Origin: Rheinheimera aquimaris
Lineage (GTDB): Bacteria > Pseudomonadota > Gammaproteobacteria > Enterobacterales > Alteromonadaceae
Assembly (NCBI RefSeq): GCF_020531985.1
Contig: NZ_JAJAVQ010000008.1
Span: 1-64,000 of the forward strand
DNA: 64,000 bases
Reading direction: 5' to 3'
Shown here: positions 16,679-25,576 of the stretch, piece by piece
Position numbering within the stretch: position 1 is the stretch's first letter
How the letters are laid out: each line of letters opens with the position of its first letter
Notes under the pieces: generated by a model
The model's input: the letters and a program-made list of their open reading frames with translations, nothing else
What the model was told of the DNA's origin: nothing
Databases searched by the model: none
Made by a program: the position numbers and the translations under genes

Positions 16679-18691
16679 TCAATTTAGCGTCAGTGAGGCG
16701 GTAAACGGCTTAACTCCCACCACCGGATATAACTCGTCCGGTTTGTAATAATGAGAACCTTTAAACACCAGTGCCACCTTACGTATATCACTGATATTTT
16801 TTGTCGGGTCGCCATCAATCACCAGTAAATCGGCGTTTTTACCGGCGGTGATGGAACCACTGTAATGAGCAGCGCCTACCAGCCGGGCAGGTTCCAGACT
16901 GGCAATCCGCAACACATCAAGCGGCGGTATACCCGCTTTGGCATAGAGTTCAAGCTCACGATGCAGCGTAAAACCGGCGATATTGTCAGTGCCCGGGACT
17001 ATAGGTACGCCAGCATCAAACAGTACCTTAACCATTGTTACCAGCGCATCGGCCGATTGCTGATATACCGGTTGCATCTCGGCAGAAACGTTCATCACAG
17101 CACCTTTTAACTGGCGTACCACACCGGGTGGCAGATGGTCAGCAACCATGGCAAACTCCGGGTCTACCTGCTTGTTTTTCCCTAGCAACAAACTACGAAA
17201 AGTCGCGACAGTCGGGTCTATGGTAATTTGGTTATCTGCCAACAGTTTAATAAAGTCTTTTACCGGTTTGCTGGTTAAATCCAGACTAGCGGCTTTTTCA
17301 CCGACCAGAGAAAAACGCAGCTGGGTGCGGGTGTCAACTTCAGTACCGGCGAGGAAGTTCAAAAACAACATATTTACATGCTGAATTTCATCAAAACCGG
17401 CATCTACCGCCTGCTGTGCTGTCATAAAGGCCGGTACATGACCACTTAAGCGCATACCGCGGTGATGCGCATGCTCAGCTATCGGCGCTACCCACTTAGG
17501 ATCAATAGAGCTGTAGATCTTAATCTGCAGATAACCGTTATCTGCAAACCAGTCAATTTTCTCATGCGCTTCAGCCAAAGAATTTACCGACAGACCGGCT
17601 GAGTACTCGCTTTGCTTATCAAAAAAGCCGGCACGGTATACATGATTGCCTATCAGCTCATCACTGTTAAACAGCCGGTCAATTTCCATGATGTTGTCAT
17701 GATTGTTACCAATATCACGCACACTGGTTACCCCTGCTGCGATATTCAGTAAACCATCGTTCTTTGATAAATGTCCGTGCATATCCCACAAACCCGGCAC
17801 CAAAGTTTTACCCTTTACATCAACCACTTTGGCAGCGGTGGGTGCGCTAAGCTTGCTACCTACTGCGACAATTTTGCCTTGTTTAAGCAAAACATCGGTA
17901 TTTCTCAACAGCGTCTTATCCAGCACATTAACGACGTTACCGCCCTTTAGCAGCACAGTGTCGTAACTATGACTCAGGTGTTTGGCGATATCAGCCAGAT
18001 AATCATTTTCGGCTTTTTTCTGGATAGCGGTGAGTTCAGCGAAGTTTTCCAGACTGTAGCCATCGCGGATCACCCGCATAAAGCCACTGAAGTCCTGCGC
18101 AAAGTAATGGCCATCCTTATCAAACCAGCCAAAAGAGGGATTAAACGCCAGGCCGCTAATAGCATATAAGCTGACCTCTTCACTCTTATCGCCATTTTTA
18201 ATGGTAACCGTTTTGAGCTTATCCAGTTTTGCTGTGCCGCTGGGAAATAAATCAACAGAACCGGTCGGCGAGGCTAATAGCGCTTTCATCAGCGCATGGC
18301 TGGCGGCACCCGCTTCATCGGCCGGTACGTAAAACCGCGGCTGCGATGTTTGCAGCATGCCTTCATCTTTATTGCCCGCCCAACGTGCCACGCCGTCGAC
18401 CAGGCTGAATTCCTCTGCAATAGGCGCCCCAAACGCCGAGGTTCCGGTGGCACTGAAGGCAACGGGTATACCTTTGTCATTCAGTTTCAGGCTTTCTTTA
18501 ATCGTAACAACCCTGTTATTCCAGCTTAAATTCAACGAGGCATCAAAACTGCCATCACTTTTTTCTGTGACGACCTGCTGCCCGGCTTCACCTTTTTCGG
18601 AATAGAGTTTGTTGGTAACAGTTTTGTCTGCCGCTACAACCGTGGTTACGGTGAACAACAGACTGACCAAAATCGCGGAGTGGATTTTCAT
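16679..18691 (-). CDS. secreted amidohydrolase family protein
   Basis: A 670-residue exported enzyme with signal peptide MKIHSAILVSLLFTVTTVVA. An N-terminal beta-rich extension (about 20-235) precedes a metal-dependent amidohydrolase barrel: the HxH metal ligands in WDMHGHL near residue 307, a His in LSGHVPAF, another in IQHVNML, and the Asp of PGTDNIAG near 580, ending with ADLLVIDGDP as in imidazolonepropionase-like enzymes. Many such exported proteins act as peptidases or lactam/amide hydrolases; the substrate here cannot be told. All metal ligands seem present. Convergent with the FAD dehydrogenase. Confidence 0.88.
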   Translation of the reverse strand: MKIHSAILVSLLFTVTTVVAADKTVTNKLYSEKGEAGQQVVTEKSDGSFDASLNLSWNNRVVTIKESLKLNDKGIPVAFSATGTSAFGAPIAEEFSLVDGVARWAGNKDEGMLQTSQPRFYVPADEAGAASHALMKALLASPTGSVDLFPSGTAKLDKLKTVTIKNGDKSEEVSLYAISGLAFNPSFGWFDKDGHYFAQDFSGFMRVIRDGYSLENFAELTAIQKKAENDYLADIAKHLSHSYDTVLLKGGNVVNVLDKTLLRNTDVLLKQGKIVAVGSKLSAPTAAKVVDVKGKTLVPGLWDMHGHLSKNDGLLNIAAGVTSVRDIGNNHDNIMEIDRLFNSDELIGNHVYRAGFFDKQSEYSAGLSVNSLAEAHEKIDWFADNGYLQIKIYSSIDPKWVAPIAEHAHHRGMRLSGHVPAFMTAQQAVDAGFDEIQHVNMLFLNFLAGTEVDTRTQLRFSLVGEKAASLDLTSKPVKDFIKLLADNQITIDPTVATFRSLLLGKNKQVDPEFAMVADHLPPGVVRQLKGAVMNVSAEMQPVYQQSADALVTMVKVLFDAGVPIVPGTDNIAGFTLHRELELYAKAGIPPLDVLRIASLEPARLVGAAHYSGSITAGKNADLLVIDGDPTKNISDIRKVALVFKGSHYYKPDELYPVVGVKPFTASLTLN

Positions 18692-18763
18692 TGAGCGTCC
18701 TTTCTGAATTAATAAACCCAGAAACTATAGCAGCTCAAACTTACTGTGCCATGTTAGTGCACC

Positions 18764-20146
18764 TTAGCCGGCACAAGGTTGTTGTCTCGCAGCGGCCGAC
18801 AGCACCACCTGATTACCGCCGGCTTTTTTGGCCAGATACATCGCCTGATCAGCTGCCTGAAGTAAAGCACTGCCGGACTGCCCATGCAGCGGAAACATAG
18901 CAACACCGATGCTGGGCAATACCTGTAGCAGCTGGCCGGTTAATGCAAAAGGTGCGTTCAATGCCAGGCGGATTTTCTCTGCCAGTTGCAGTGCAGCGTC
19001 ACTGTGCTCAACGACAGGTAATAACACCACAAATTCATCGCCGCCCATTCTTGCTACCGTATCGCTATGACGTAAACACTGCACAACACGCTGCGCGGTT
19101 TGCTGTAGCAGCTCGTCACCTGCCTGATGGCCAAAATGATCATTAATGTGTTTAAACTTATCCAGATCCAGATAACACAACGCAAACTGCTCACCATCAC
19201 GTTGCGCTCTGGCCAGAGCTGATTGCAACCTGTCCTGAAACAATTCGCGGTTCGGTAACTGGGTTAACTGGTCGTATAACGCATTGCGCTGCAGCCGCTG
19301 CAGCATTTGCTTGCGTTCAATCGCAACCGCTACCTGAACCGAAACAAATTCCAGCAGCTCTACCTCACTGGCGCTGTAGCCAGCAGCGTCTGGCTGGTTC
19401 TGCACCATCAGGCTGCCAATAACCGCACTTTGTGATTTCAGTGGCACACCAAGCCAGTTTATAGCTGTGCTACCGACAAGCTTACGCAGCTTCGCCGATA
19501 ATTCACCCTGGTTACCCGTGGTTAGCAAAATAGTCTCAGAGCGGTGCATCACCTCAGCACACAGCGCCAGCACATCACAGCCGCTATGCTCATCGTCACC
19601 ACTGTTCAAGGCAGCGTTATGAGCAAAATATAACGACGCGCCAGACGCAGCCGGCAGCACTATGGCAAAACGGCACATCGGCATTAACTCCGCGACAATC
19701 TGCTGAATACATTGGTAAAGTGCTTCAAGATCATCACAAGCAAAAGCCGCTTCAGAAATGGCGTACAACGCTGCCTGACGCGCTTCAATTTTTTTACTGC
19801 GGCTGATATCCCTCGCCACAGCAACACGGCGTTTATCGATGGCAGACCAGCGTGCCGACCATAATAAGTGAACAATCTGGCCATCTTTGCGGATATAACG
19901 GTTTTCAAAATCGACTTTCACCGCTCCGGCATTAATCTCTGCAGCTGTTTTTAATGTGCGCTCGCGGTCATCCGGGTGTACCAGCTCAATCATCAGCCGG
20001 CCCAACATTTCTTCCGGCGTGTAGCCAAAAATGCGCTCAGCACCTTTACTGACAAATTCAAAGCGGCCAAACTTATCTACCACACAGATGGCATCCAGCA
20101 GTAAATCGATATAATTACTTAGCGCTTTATAACTATCAGTATTCAT
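18764..20146 (-). CDS. PAS-GAF diguanylate cyclase
   Basis: A 460-residue soluble protein: PAS domain (about 8-120, IFGYTPEEMLGRLMIELVHP), GAF-like domain (about 140-280) and GGDEF domain (about 295-455). The active site is MGGDEFVV, and the product-inhibition I-site RHSD lies exactly five residues before it, so it should be an active, feedback-inhibited cyclase making c-di-GMP. No transmembrane segment, so it senses a cytoplasmic signal, perhaps redox or a small ligand. Single gene, transcribed on the same strand as its neighbours but separated from them by about 75-95 bases. Confidence 0.93.
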   Translation of the reverse strand: MNTDSYKALSNYIDLLLDAICVVDKFGRFEFVSKGAERIFGYTPEEMLGRLMIELVHPDDRERTLKTAAEINAGAVKVDFENRYIRKDGQIVHLLWSARWSAIDKRRVAVARDISRSKKIEARQAALYAISEAAFACDDLEALYQCIQQIVAELMPMCRFAIVLPAASGASLYFAHNAALNSGDDEHSGCDVLALCAEVMHRSETILLTTGNQGELSAKLRKLVGSTAINWLGVPLKSQSAVIGSLMVQNQPDAAGYSASEVELLEFVSVQVAVAIERKQMLQRLQRNALYDQLTQLPNRELFQDRLQSALARAQRDGEQFALCYLDLDKFKHINDHFGHQAGDELLQQTAQRVVQCLRHSDTVARMGGDEFVVLLPVVEHSDAALQLAEKIRLALNAPFALTGQLLQVLPSIGVAMFPLHGQSGSALLQAADQAMYLAKKAGGNQVVLSAAARQQPCAG

Positions 20147-20240
20147 CAGTGGGCATTGGATACAGCAGGAAACTATTTAAACCTTAGCACGCCCGGCGAA
20201 CTATAACAGGCGGTATCAGCTGATTTTTAAAGCAAAGTTG

Positions 20241-21791
20241 CTAAGGCGACAACTCAGCAATCAGTTGTTCACAGTTACGCCACACCAAAGCGTATATCGT
20301 CAGCTGTGGATTGACGCCTAGGCTGGTGGGTAACACTGAACCATCAAACACTGAAAGATTGCCCAGCTGGTTGTGCCGGCCGTAAGGATCAACCACGCCG
20401 CGTTGAGCACTACTGCTCATATTGCAGCCACCCATCACATGCGCGGACACTATGGTCTGTCGCAGTATCTGCATTGGCAACTGAGTTATAGCCGCTTTTG
20501 CTTCTGCCCAACTGCTATATAAGCTGGCATCATGATGAATTGGCAATACCTGGCGCGCGCCAGCGGCAAACTGCAGCTCTGCCATCGACAGCAAAGCCCG
20601 GCGTATGCCGTGCCATAAATAATCTGTGATCGGGTAATCAAGCACTGGCTGTTGGTGCTGATCCAGCATTACGCTACCGCCCTGGCTTTGTGGATGAAAG
20701 CCATCACGCAATAATGCTATCGTCGCCTGCAGATGATTAAATTGCTGCATCAACGCAGCGTGCTGCGCTCCGCTGCCGATAAGTTTAGTGGCCATTAATA
20801 CCGGGTGCAGCGGCGGCACTTCAAGCTTGTAGCCGGCCAACTCGTTATCCGCTGGCCAGACAAACTGATCCGAATACACCGATTGGGGGGCGCCACTATG
20901 CCCATTTACGGCTTCATCAAACAAGGCGCCGGAAATAACCGAAGGGTGCAAATAGGTATGTTTGCCGAGCCGGCCTGACGGATCGGGTACTTCTGAGCGC
21001 AGCAACAGTGCGGGCGAGCCAATAGCACCGGCGGCAACAATATAGTGCTTAGCGGTTATCGTAATACGTACATCGCTGCGCGGCTGAAAATACTGATCTA
21101 CCGGCACAGCTTCCACCGCTGTAACCTGCTCGCCCTGCCAACGCAGCTTGCGTACAGAAATTCGCGAAATCAGTCTGGCCCCGTTTGCCATTGCAGCTGG
21201 AATAGTACTGACCAACATCGATTGCTTGGCATTAATCGGGCACCCCATACCGCAATAGCCCAGGTTTGCGCAGCCGTTAACATTGCGGCTAATCACACTG
21301 CTATGCCAGCCGAGGGTTTCACACCCCTGCTGCAGCCTGGCATTATTCATATTCGGCGGTACGGGCCACGGCTGGATATTCAGCCGCTGCTCTGCCTTAG
21401 CAAAAAATGGCTTCAGGTCGTTCTGTGCCTGAAAATTAACGCCAAACTCACTTTGCCAGTAAGCCAGTGTGGGTTGAGGTGTTCGGATAGAGGTGGTCCA
21501 GTTAACGGTTGTTGAACCCCCTACGGTACGGCCCTGCAAAATGCCTATGGCTTGATCGCGCGTTTTACGCGCCGCGCCTTCCTGATATAGGTTGGGGTAA
21601 GCCCAGCGCTCCTGCATCACGAAATCATCACGCGTATACCAGGCGCCCTCTTCCAGAAGTAGCACGTTAAAGCCAGCCAGGGTCAGTTGCTCCGCAGCAA
21701 TGCCACCACCAGCGCCTGAACCGATAATGACGATATCCGCATCAAAATGCTGATCCGAACTGAACAAAGCGGCGTTAATATGGTCAACCAT
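20241..21791 (-). CDS. GMC-family FAD oxidoreductase
   Basis: A 516-residue glucose-methanol-choline type flavoprotein. The FAD-binding GSGAGGGIAAEQL is at 23-35, GRTVGGSTTVNW near 88 is the GMC signature 1, and VAAGAIGSPALLLRS near 261 is signature 2. The catalytic His-Asn pair lies in HVMGGCNMSSS and GVNPQLTIYAL. A cysteine cluster CANLGYCGMGCP near 168 is typical of alcohol/sterol oxidase-like members. Its ATG overlaps the stop of the Tat-signal gene by one base (TAATG). Such pairs form membrane or periplasmic dehydrogenases; no cytochrome c subunit is adjacent, and the substrate is unknown. Confidence 0.9.
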   Translation of the reverse strand: MVDHINAALFSSDQHFDADIVIIGSGAGGGIAAEQLTLAGFNVLLLEEGAWYTRDDFVMQERWAYPNLYQEGAARKTRDQAIGILQGRTVGGSTTVNWTTSIRTPQPTLAYWQSEFGVNFQAQNDLKPFFAKAEQRLNIQPWPVPPNMNNARLQQGCETLGWHSSVISRNVNGCANLGYCGMGCPINAKQSMLVSTIPAAMANGARLISRISVRKLRWQGEQVTAVEAVPVDQYFQPRSDVRITITAKHYIVAAGAIGSPALLLRSEVPDPSGRLGKHTYLHPSVISGALFDEAVNGHSGAPQSVYSDQFVWPADNELAGYKLEVPPLHPVLMATKLIGSGAQHAALMQQFNHLQATIALLRDGFHPQSQGGSVMLDQHQQPVLDYPITDYLWHGIRRALLSMAELQFAAGARQVLPIHHDASLYSSWAEAKAAITQLPMQILRQTIVSAHVMGGCNMSSSAQRGVVDPYGRHNQLGNLSVFDGSVLPTSLGVNPQLTIYALVWRNCEQLIAELSP

Positions 21792-22282
21792 TAGCGAAAT
21801 TCCGGGGCGGTGTAATTCAGCTGTTGCCAGTGCTGTGGCTGGCCGTAGAAGGCGCCATACAGCAACTCGCGCAAACTATGATAAGCCTGTTGCAGTATCA
21901 ACAGGTAACTGTCGCGCCAACTGTTAAGCAGGCCAAGCCGTGTGGTAACACTCAACGCCGGTAAAGCTGTAATATGGCCAGTTAGCGCCAGCTGGCTTAG
22001 CCGGTTAGCAAGCAGATTAAACAGCTGATCTAACTGCTGTTGCTGGCTTAACGGTAAAAAAGCCGTGAAATCAATTACAGCGGCTTTGCTGCGTTGCAGT
22101 GCGGCCTGTGCTAAGGTCGCATCCTCAGGCAAAGCGCCGTACAACAATGCTGGCAGAATGGCAGACAACACCCAGTCCCGGTTATCTTCGTCTGGGTTTA
22201 GGCTAAACTGCCAACCAGCCAGCAACAGGCTGCCACTGGCGCCTAACGCCAGACCGCTGAAAAGAAATTGGCGTCTGTTCAT
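21791..22282 (-). CDS. Tat-exported small subunit, gluconate 2-dehydrogenase subunit 3-like
   Basis: A 163-residue protein starting MNRRQFLFSGLALGASGS, a twin-arginine signal followed by a hydrophobic stretch. The mature part is helical with LSAILPALLYGALP and WRDSYLLILQQAYHSLRELLYGAFYGQPQHW, the latter resembling the conserved tail of subunit 3 of gluconate 2-dehydrogenase-type enzymes. It is coupled to the downstream GMC oxidoreductase by a one-base overlap and probably carries that flavoprotein to the periplasm by co-export, since the GMC protein has no signal peptide of its own. Confidence 0.8.
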   Translation of the reverse strand: MNRRQFLFSGLALGASGSLLLAGWQFSLNPDEDNRDWVLSAILPALLYGALPEDATLAQAALQRSKAAVIDFTAFLPLSQQQQLDQLFNLLANRLSQLALTGHITALPALSVTTRLGLLNSWRDSYLLILQQAYHSLRELLYGAFYGQPQHWQQLNYTAPEFR

Positions 22283-22335
22283 TACTACAACCCCGTTAGC
22301 TAACGTTAACGCATTGTTTATCAGGGAACCCTAAT

Positions 22336-23337
22336 TTGCAAGCTCAAGTCAGACCAGTTGTCTCATCTTCGTTTAAACCTGCCTGGTGGCTTAAACATGC
22401 GCATCTGCAGACTATTTTTGCCAAATACCTGAGCCCGCGGAAGAAGCAAAAAACCGTCGCAGAGATCTTTACGCTGCCAGATGGTGACGAGCTGGAACTA
22501 AATTGGATGCAGCCCTCAAAGGAAGCAGCTAATGCCCCCATGGTTGTGATATTGCATGGTCTGGCAGGTAACATTCACAGCCATTATATTCAGGGAATAC
22601 TGGCGCAATGCCGGGCGCTGCATTGGCCAGCTGTACTAATGCACTTTCGTGGCTGCAATGGCAAACCCAATAAGCTGCCCCGGGCTTATCACAGTGGCGA
22701 TACGGCTGATGTTGCAACCGTGCTGCACGAGATAACGCAACGGTTTCCCGGCCGCAAGTTAGTCGCGGTAGGTTACTCACTTGGCGCAAATGTGTTGCTG
22801 AAATACTGTGGTGAGAACAACGGCCAGAATATGCTGTCAGCGGCTGTTGCAGTGTGCCCGCCACTGGATTTATCCGCCTGTGCCAGCCGTATCAATCAGG
22901 GCAGCAGCCGGATCTACCAACGCTATCTGCTAAGCAGGCTAAAGCGCAGTACTTTATTAAAATTAAAGCAGTTTCCGGACTTTCCTATTCCGCTTACGCC
23001 ACGAAAAGTACGGCGCCTGAGCAGCATAGAGCAGTTTGATGAACTTTACACCGCGCCGATACATGGCTTTTTAAACGCGCAGGATTACTATCAGAAAGCC
23101 AGCGCCAAGGCATTTTTGCAACATATTGATATTCCAACACTGATTATTCACTCCAGTGATGATCCGTTTTTATCTGATGCAGTGATCCCTAGCGCTGATG
23201 AAATCCCTCCCAGTGTCCATTACGAGTTAACCAGTGGCGGTGGCCATGTCGGCTTTGTCAGTGGCAGTGTGTTTAAACCAACCTTCTGGCTGAATCAGCG
23301 CATTCCCGAATTTATCCGGAGCCAGTTAGCACTATGA
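22336..23337 (+). CDS. yheT: alpha/beta hydrolase, YheT type
   Basis: A 333-residue hydrolase of the YheT/AB-hydrolase-4 family. The oxyanion strand segment has [10 protein letters not shown] near residue 70; the nucleophile is in GYSLGANV near 148; the acid is in HSSDDPFL near 274; and the catalytic His is in [10 protein letters not shown] near 302. The N-terminus [15 protein letters not shown] is the family hallmark. The start is TTG at 22336 with AGGGA eight bases upstream; no in-frame ATG precedes the conserved region. Substrate unknown, probably a carboxyl ester. Coupled to yheU by an ATGA overlap, as in E. coli. Confidence 0.93.
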   Translation: MQAQVRPVVSSSFKPAWWLKHAHLQTIFAKYLSPRKKQKTVAEIFTLPDGDELELNWMQPSKEAANAPMVVILHGLAGNIHSHYIQGILAQCRALHWPAVLMHFRGCNGKPNKLPRAYHSGDTADVATVLHEITQRFPGRKLVAVGYSLGANVLLKYCGENNGQNMLSAAVAVCPPLDLSACASRINQGSSRIYQRYLLSRLKRSTLLKLKQFPDFPIPLTPRKVRRLSSIEQFDELYTAPIHGFLNAQDYYQKASAKAFLQHIDIPTLIIHSSDDPFLSDAVIPSADEIPPSVHYELTSGGGHVGFVSGSVFKPTFWLNQRIPEFIRSQLAL

Positions 23338-23576
23338 TTATTCCCTACACCGATATTAGCGACGACACGCTGAACAACCTTATCGAGTATTTTGTGCTGC
23401 GTGAAGGCACAGATTACGGCGAACAGGAAGTCGAACTGCCGCAGAAGGTAGCAATGGTAAAGCGCCAGTTGAAAAGTGGTGAGGTATTGATTGTTTACTC
23501 CGAACTGCACGAAAGTATAAATCTGATTTCAAAACAGCAATTTATGCAGCAGCAGTACGAAGAGCAGGCGCTCTGA
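23334..23576 (+). CDS. yheU: YheU family protein (UPF0270)
   Basis: An 80-residue cytoplasmic protein starting [20 protein letters not shown] and containing LREGTDYG and [16 protein letters not shown], the diagnostic UPF0270 segments. Function unknown. Its ATG overlaps the yheT stop (ATGA), matching the yheS-yheT-yheU order of enterobacteria, here interrupted between yheS and yheT by about 8 kb. Confidence 0.93.
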   Translation: MIIPYTDISDDTLNNLIEYFVLREGTDYGEQEVELPQKVAMVKRQLKSGEVLIVYSELHESINLISKQQFMQQQYEEQAL

Positions 23577-23587
23577 CAATGCCTCAT

Positions 23588-23632
23588 ACGTCATAAATCT
23601 ATCACGCTAACATCACGTTATTGTCATACAGC
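23588..23632 (+). promoter_or_regulatory. tandem Pho boxes (PhoB half-sites)
   Basis: Four 11-base units in phase start at 23589, 23600, 23611 and 23622, each with TCA at the same place: cGTCATaaatc, tATCACgctaa, cATCACgttat, tGTCATacagc. The first pair, ACGTCATAAATCTATCAC at 23588-23605, matches the E. coli Pho box (CTGTCATA-A/T-A-A/T-CTGTCAC type) at 15 of 18 positions by my count. The array ends about 60 bases before the start codon at 23690. Confidence 0.6.
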
Positions 23633-23689
23633 TTACTGAAACTGATTGTTTAACACGGTTTTTCAATCAGATATAAGGATGCAATAACA

Positions 23690-25531
23690 ATGATGAAGCA
23701 ATCTCTGCTGGCGTTGACGGTACTGGCAGCTTTGAGCGGCTGTTCTCTGGATGGCGATGACGGTGCCCAAGGGCCTGTAGGTGAAGTTGGCGCGCCCGGT
23801 ACGCCGGGTGAGGACGGGAAAAATCTGCCACGCGAGCTTGATATAGCTGTTGTTGGCCGTTTCAACACCGGCATATATGGCCAGTCTGCGGCAGAGATTG
23901 TACAGTTTCACAAAGCATCCAAGTCCGCTTTTGCCATCAATGCTGCGCAAAACCGGATTGAGGTCATTCCTCTGTCGGCATTACCGGTAACGTCTGTCGG
24001 CAGCCCGGTATCAGATGACAGCCTGGCATCCACTGCCTTTACTTTTCCAAACAGTGTAACAGTGAAAAATGCTGCCGGTAGCGATATTACCATCGACCTT
24101 GGCGAAGCCAATTCTATTGCCATTTACGCGGATATGCTGGCGATTGCTGTTGCCGCGCCGGTTAAAACCGACAATGGTGCGGTGTTGTTTTACAGCTTAA
24201 GTGCGACCGGTACAGGGACTTTTGTTAAAGCCGTTGCTGTAGGTGCCTTGCCAGATATGCTAACGTTCACGCCTGATGGCAGCAAAGTATTGGTGGCAAA
24301 CGAAGGTGAACCGGATACTGACTATCTGGCAGATCCTGAAGGCTCTGTTTCGGTCATCAGCCTGAGCGACGGCGTACCGGCAGACTTGGCCGCAACCATT
24401 AACCTGACCAGCAACATGGTATTTAGCAGCGACTTACTCGACGAAGCAGATTATGACACTGATGCCAAGCGCCGGGCCTTGTTGCAGACGGCAGGGGTAA
24501 AATTTGCAGGCCCTGCCGGCACAACCGTGGCGCAGGATCTGGAACCGGAATACATTACGGTATCATCCGACAGCAAAAAAGCCTGGGTGTCACTGCAGGA
24601 GGCCAACGCCATCGGTATTCTGGATCTGACCGATATGACCATTGAAGTAAAAGCGCTGGGACTGAAAGACTGGTCGCAATACAGCATGGATTACACCAAT
24701 GAAGATGAAGTGCCGTCTTTTCGTAAGCTGCCAGGTGTCTACGGCCTGTATCAGCCGGATACCATCGCATCGTATCAGTGGAACGGCGCCACTTTTATTG
24801 TATCGGCTAATGAAGGCGACTCACGCGATTGGGATGCCTATTCCGAAGATATCCGCGCAGCCGATATTATTGACCCGGACGAACTGAATAAAACCTTTAG
24901 TACAGAGCTACAGGCACTGTACGATGCAACAGGCGGCGATGACGGCCTCGGCCGACTGAAAGTCACTGCAGCATTGGTAGACCCGGACAACGACGGTGTC
25001 GTTGAATCACTGTATGCCTACGGTGGCCGCTCATTCTCAATCTGGGATCAGAACATCAACCAGGTATATGACTCAGGTGATGATTTTGGCCGTATCTCTG
25101 CCGCTATTTTAGGTAATAACTTCAACAGCGCCCATACCGAAAACAAAGGTGACAACCGCTCTGACGACAAAGGCGGTGAACCAGAGGCTGTAGACGTAGG
25201 TACAATTGCAGGACGCACTTATGCCTTTATCGCGCAGGAGCGCTCAGGCGACCTGTTTGTCTACGATGTTACCAACCCGTTCCAGGCTGCGTTTGTCAGC
25301 CACTACAATAACCGTAACTTCGACGTTGAGTTTGAACTGGACGACGAACTGGCCGACCCGTGCGATACCAGTGAAGGCATGGACTGCACCGAAGTGCCAT
25401 TGGCAGGCGATTTGGGACCGGAAAGCGTGAAGTTTGTAGCTGCCAGTGACAGCCCCAACGGCAACCCACTGCTGATTGTTGGCAATGAAGTCAGCGGCAG
25501 CGTAACGGTGTATCAGGTAACTGAAAAGTAG
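23690..25531 (+). CDS. choice-of-anchor I family lipoprotein with collagen-like linker
   Basis: A 613-residue exported protein. The signal peptide ends in the lipobox LSGC, so it is a probable lipoprotein. Residues about 18-45 are seven or eight consecutive G-x-y triplets (GDD GAQ GPV GEV GAP GTP GED GKN), a short collagen-like stalk. The rest is a large beta-propeller-like domain of the choice-of-anchor I family, with VLVANEGEPDTDY, ANEGDSRDWDAY and GGEPEAVDVGTI, the last two acidic motifs being likely metal sites. Relatives are often labelled alkaline-phosphatase-like, but I see no proven catalytic residues. Tandem Pho boxes upstream suggest induction by phosphate starvation, consistent with a phosphoester-related role. 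Confidence 0.85.
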   Translation: MMKQSLLALTVLAALSGCSLDGDDGAQGPVGEVGAPGTPGEDGKNLPRELDIAVVGRFNTGIYGQSAAEIVQFHKASKSAFAINAAQNRIEVIPLSALPVTSVGSPVSDDSLASTAFTFPNSVTVKNAAGSDITIDLGEANSIAIYADMLAIAVAAPVKTDNGAVLFYSLSATGTGTFVKAVAVGALPDMLTFTPDGSKVLVANEGEPDTDYLADPEGSVSVISLSDGVPADLAATINLTSNMVFSSDLLDEADYDTDAKRRALLQTAGVKFAGPAGTTVAQDLEPEYITVSSDSKKAWVSLQEANAIGILDLTDMTIEVKALGLKDWSQYSMDYTNEDEVPSFRKLPGVYGLYQPDTIASYQWNGATFIVSANEGDSRDWDAYSEDIRAADIIDPDELNKTFSTELQALYDATGGDDGLGRLKVTAALVDPDNDGVVESLYAYGGRSFSIWDQNINQVYDSGDDFGRISAAILGNNFNSAHTENKGDNRSDDKGGEPEAVDVGTIAGRTYAFIAQERSGDLFVYDVTNPFQAAFVSHYNNRNFDVEFELDDELADPCDTSEGMDCTEVPLAGDLGPESVKFVAASDSPNGNPLLIVGNEVSGSVTVYQVTEK

Positions 25532-25536
25532 TATCT

Positions 25537-25566
25537 AAAAAGGCCGCAGCAGCGGCCTTTTATTTT
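25537..25566. terminator. bidirectional terminator
   Basis: Stem AAAGGCCGC / GCGGCCTTT with loop AGCA, A tract on one side and T tract on the other, between the lipoprotein gene and the chemotaxis receptor gene. Confidence 0.9.
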
Positions 25567-25576
25567 AGGGTGTGTT

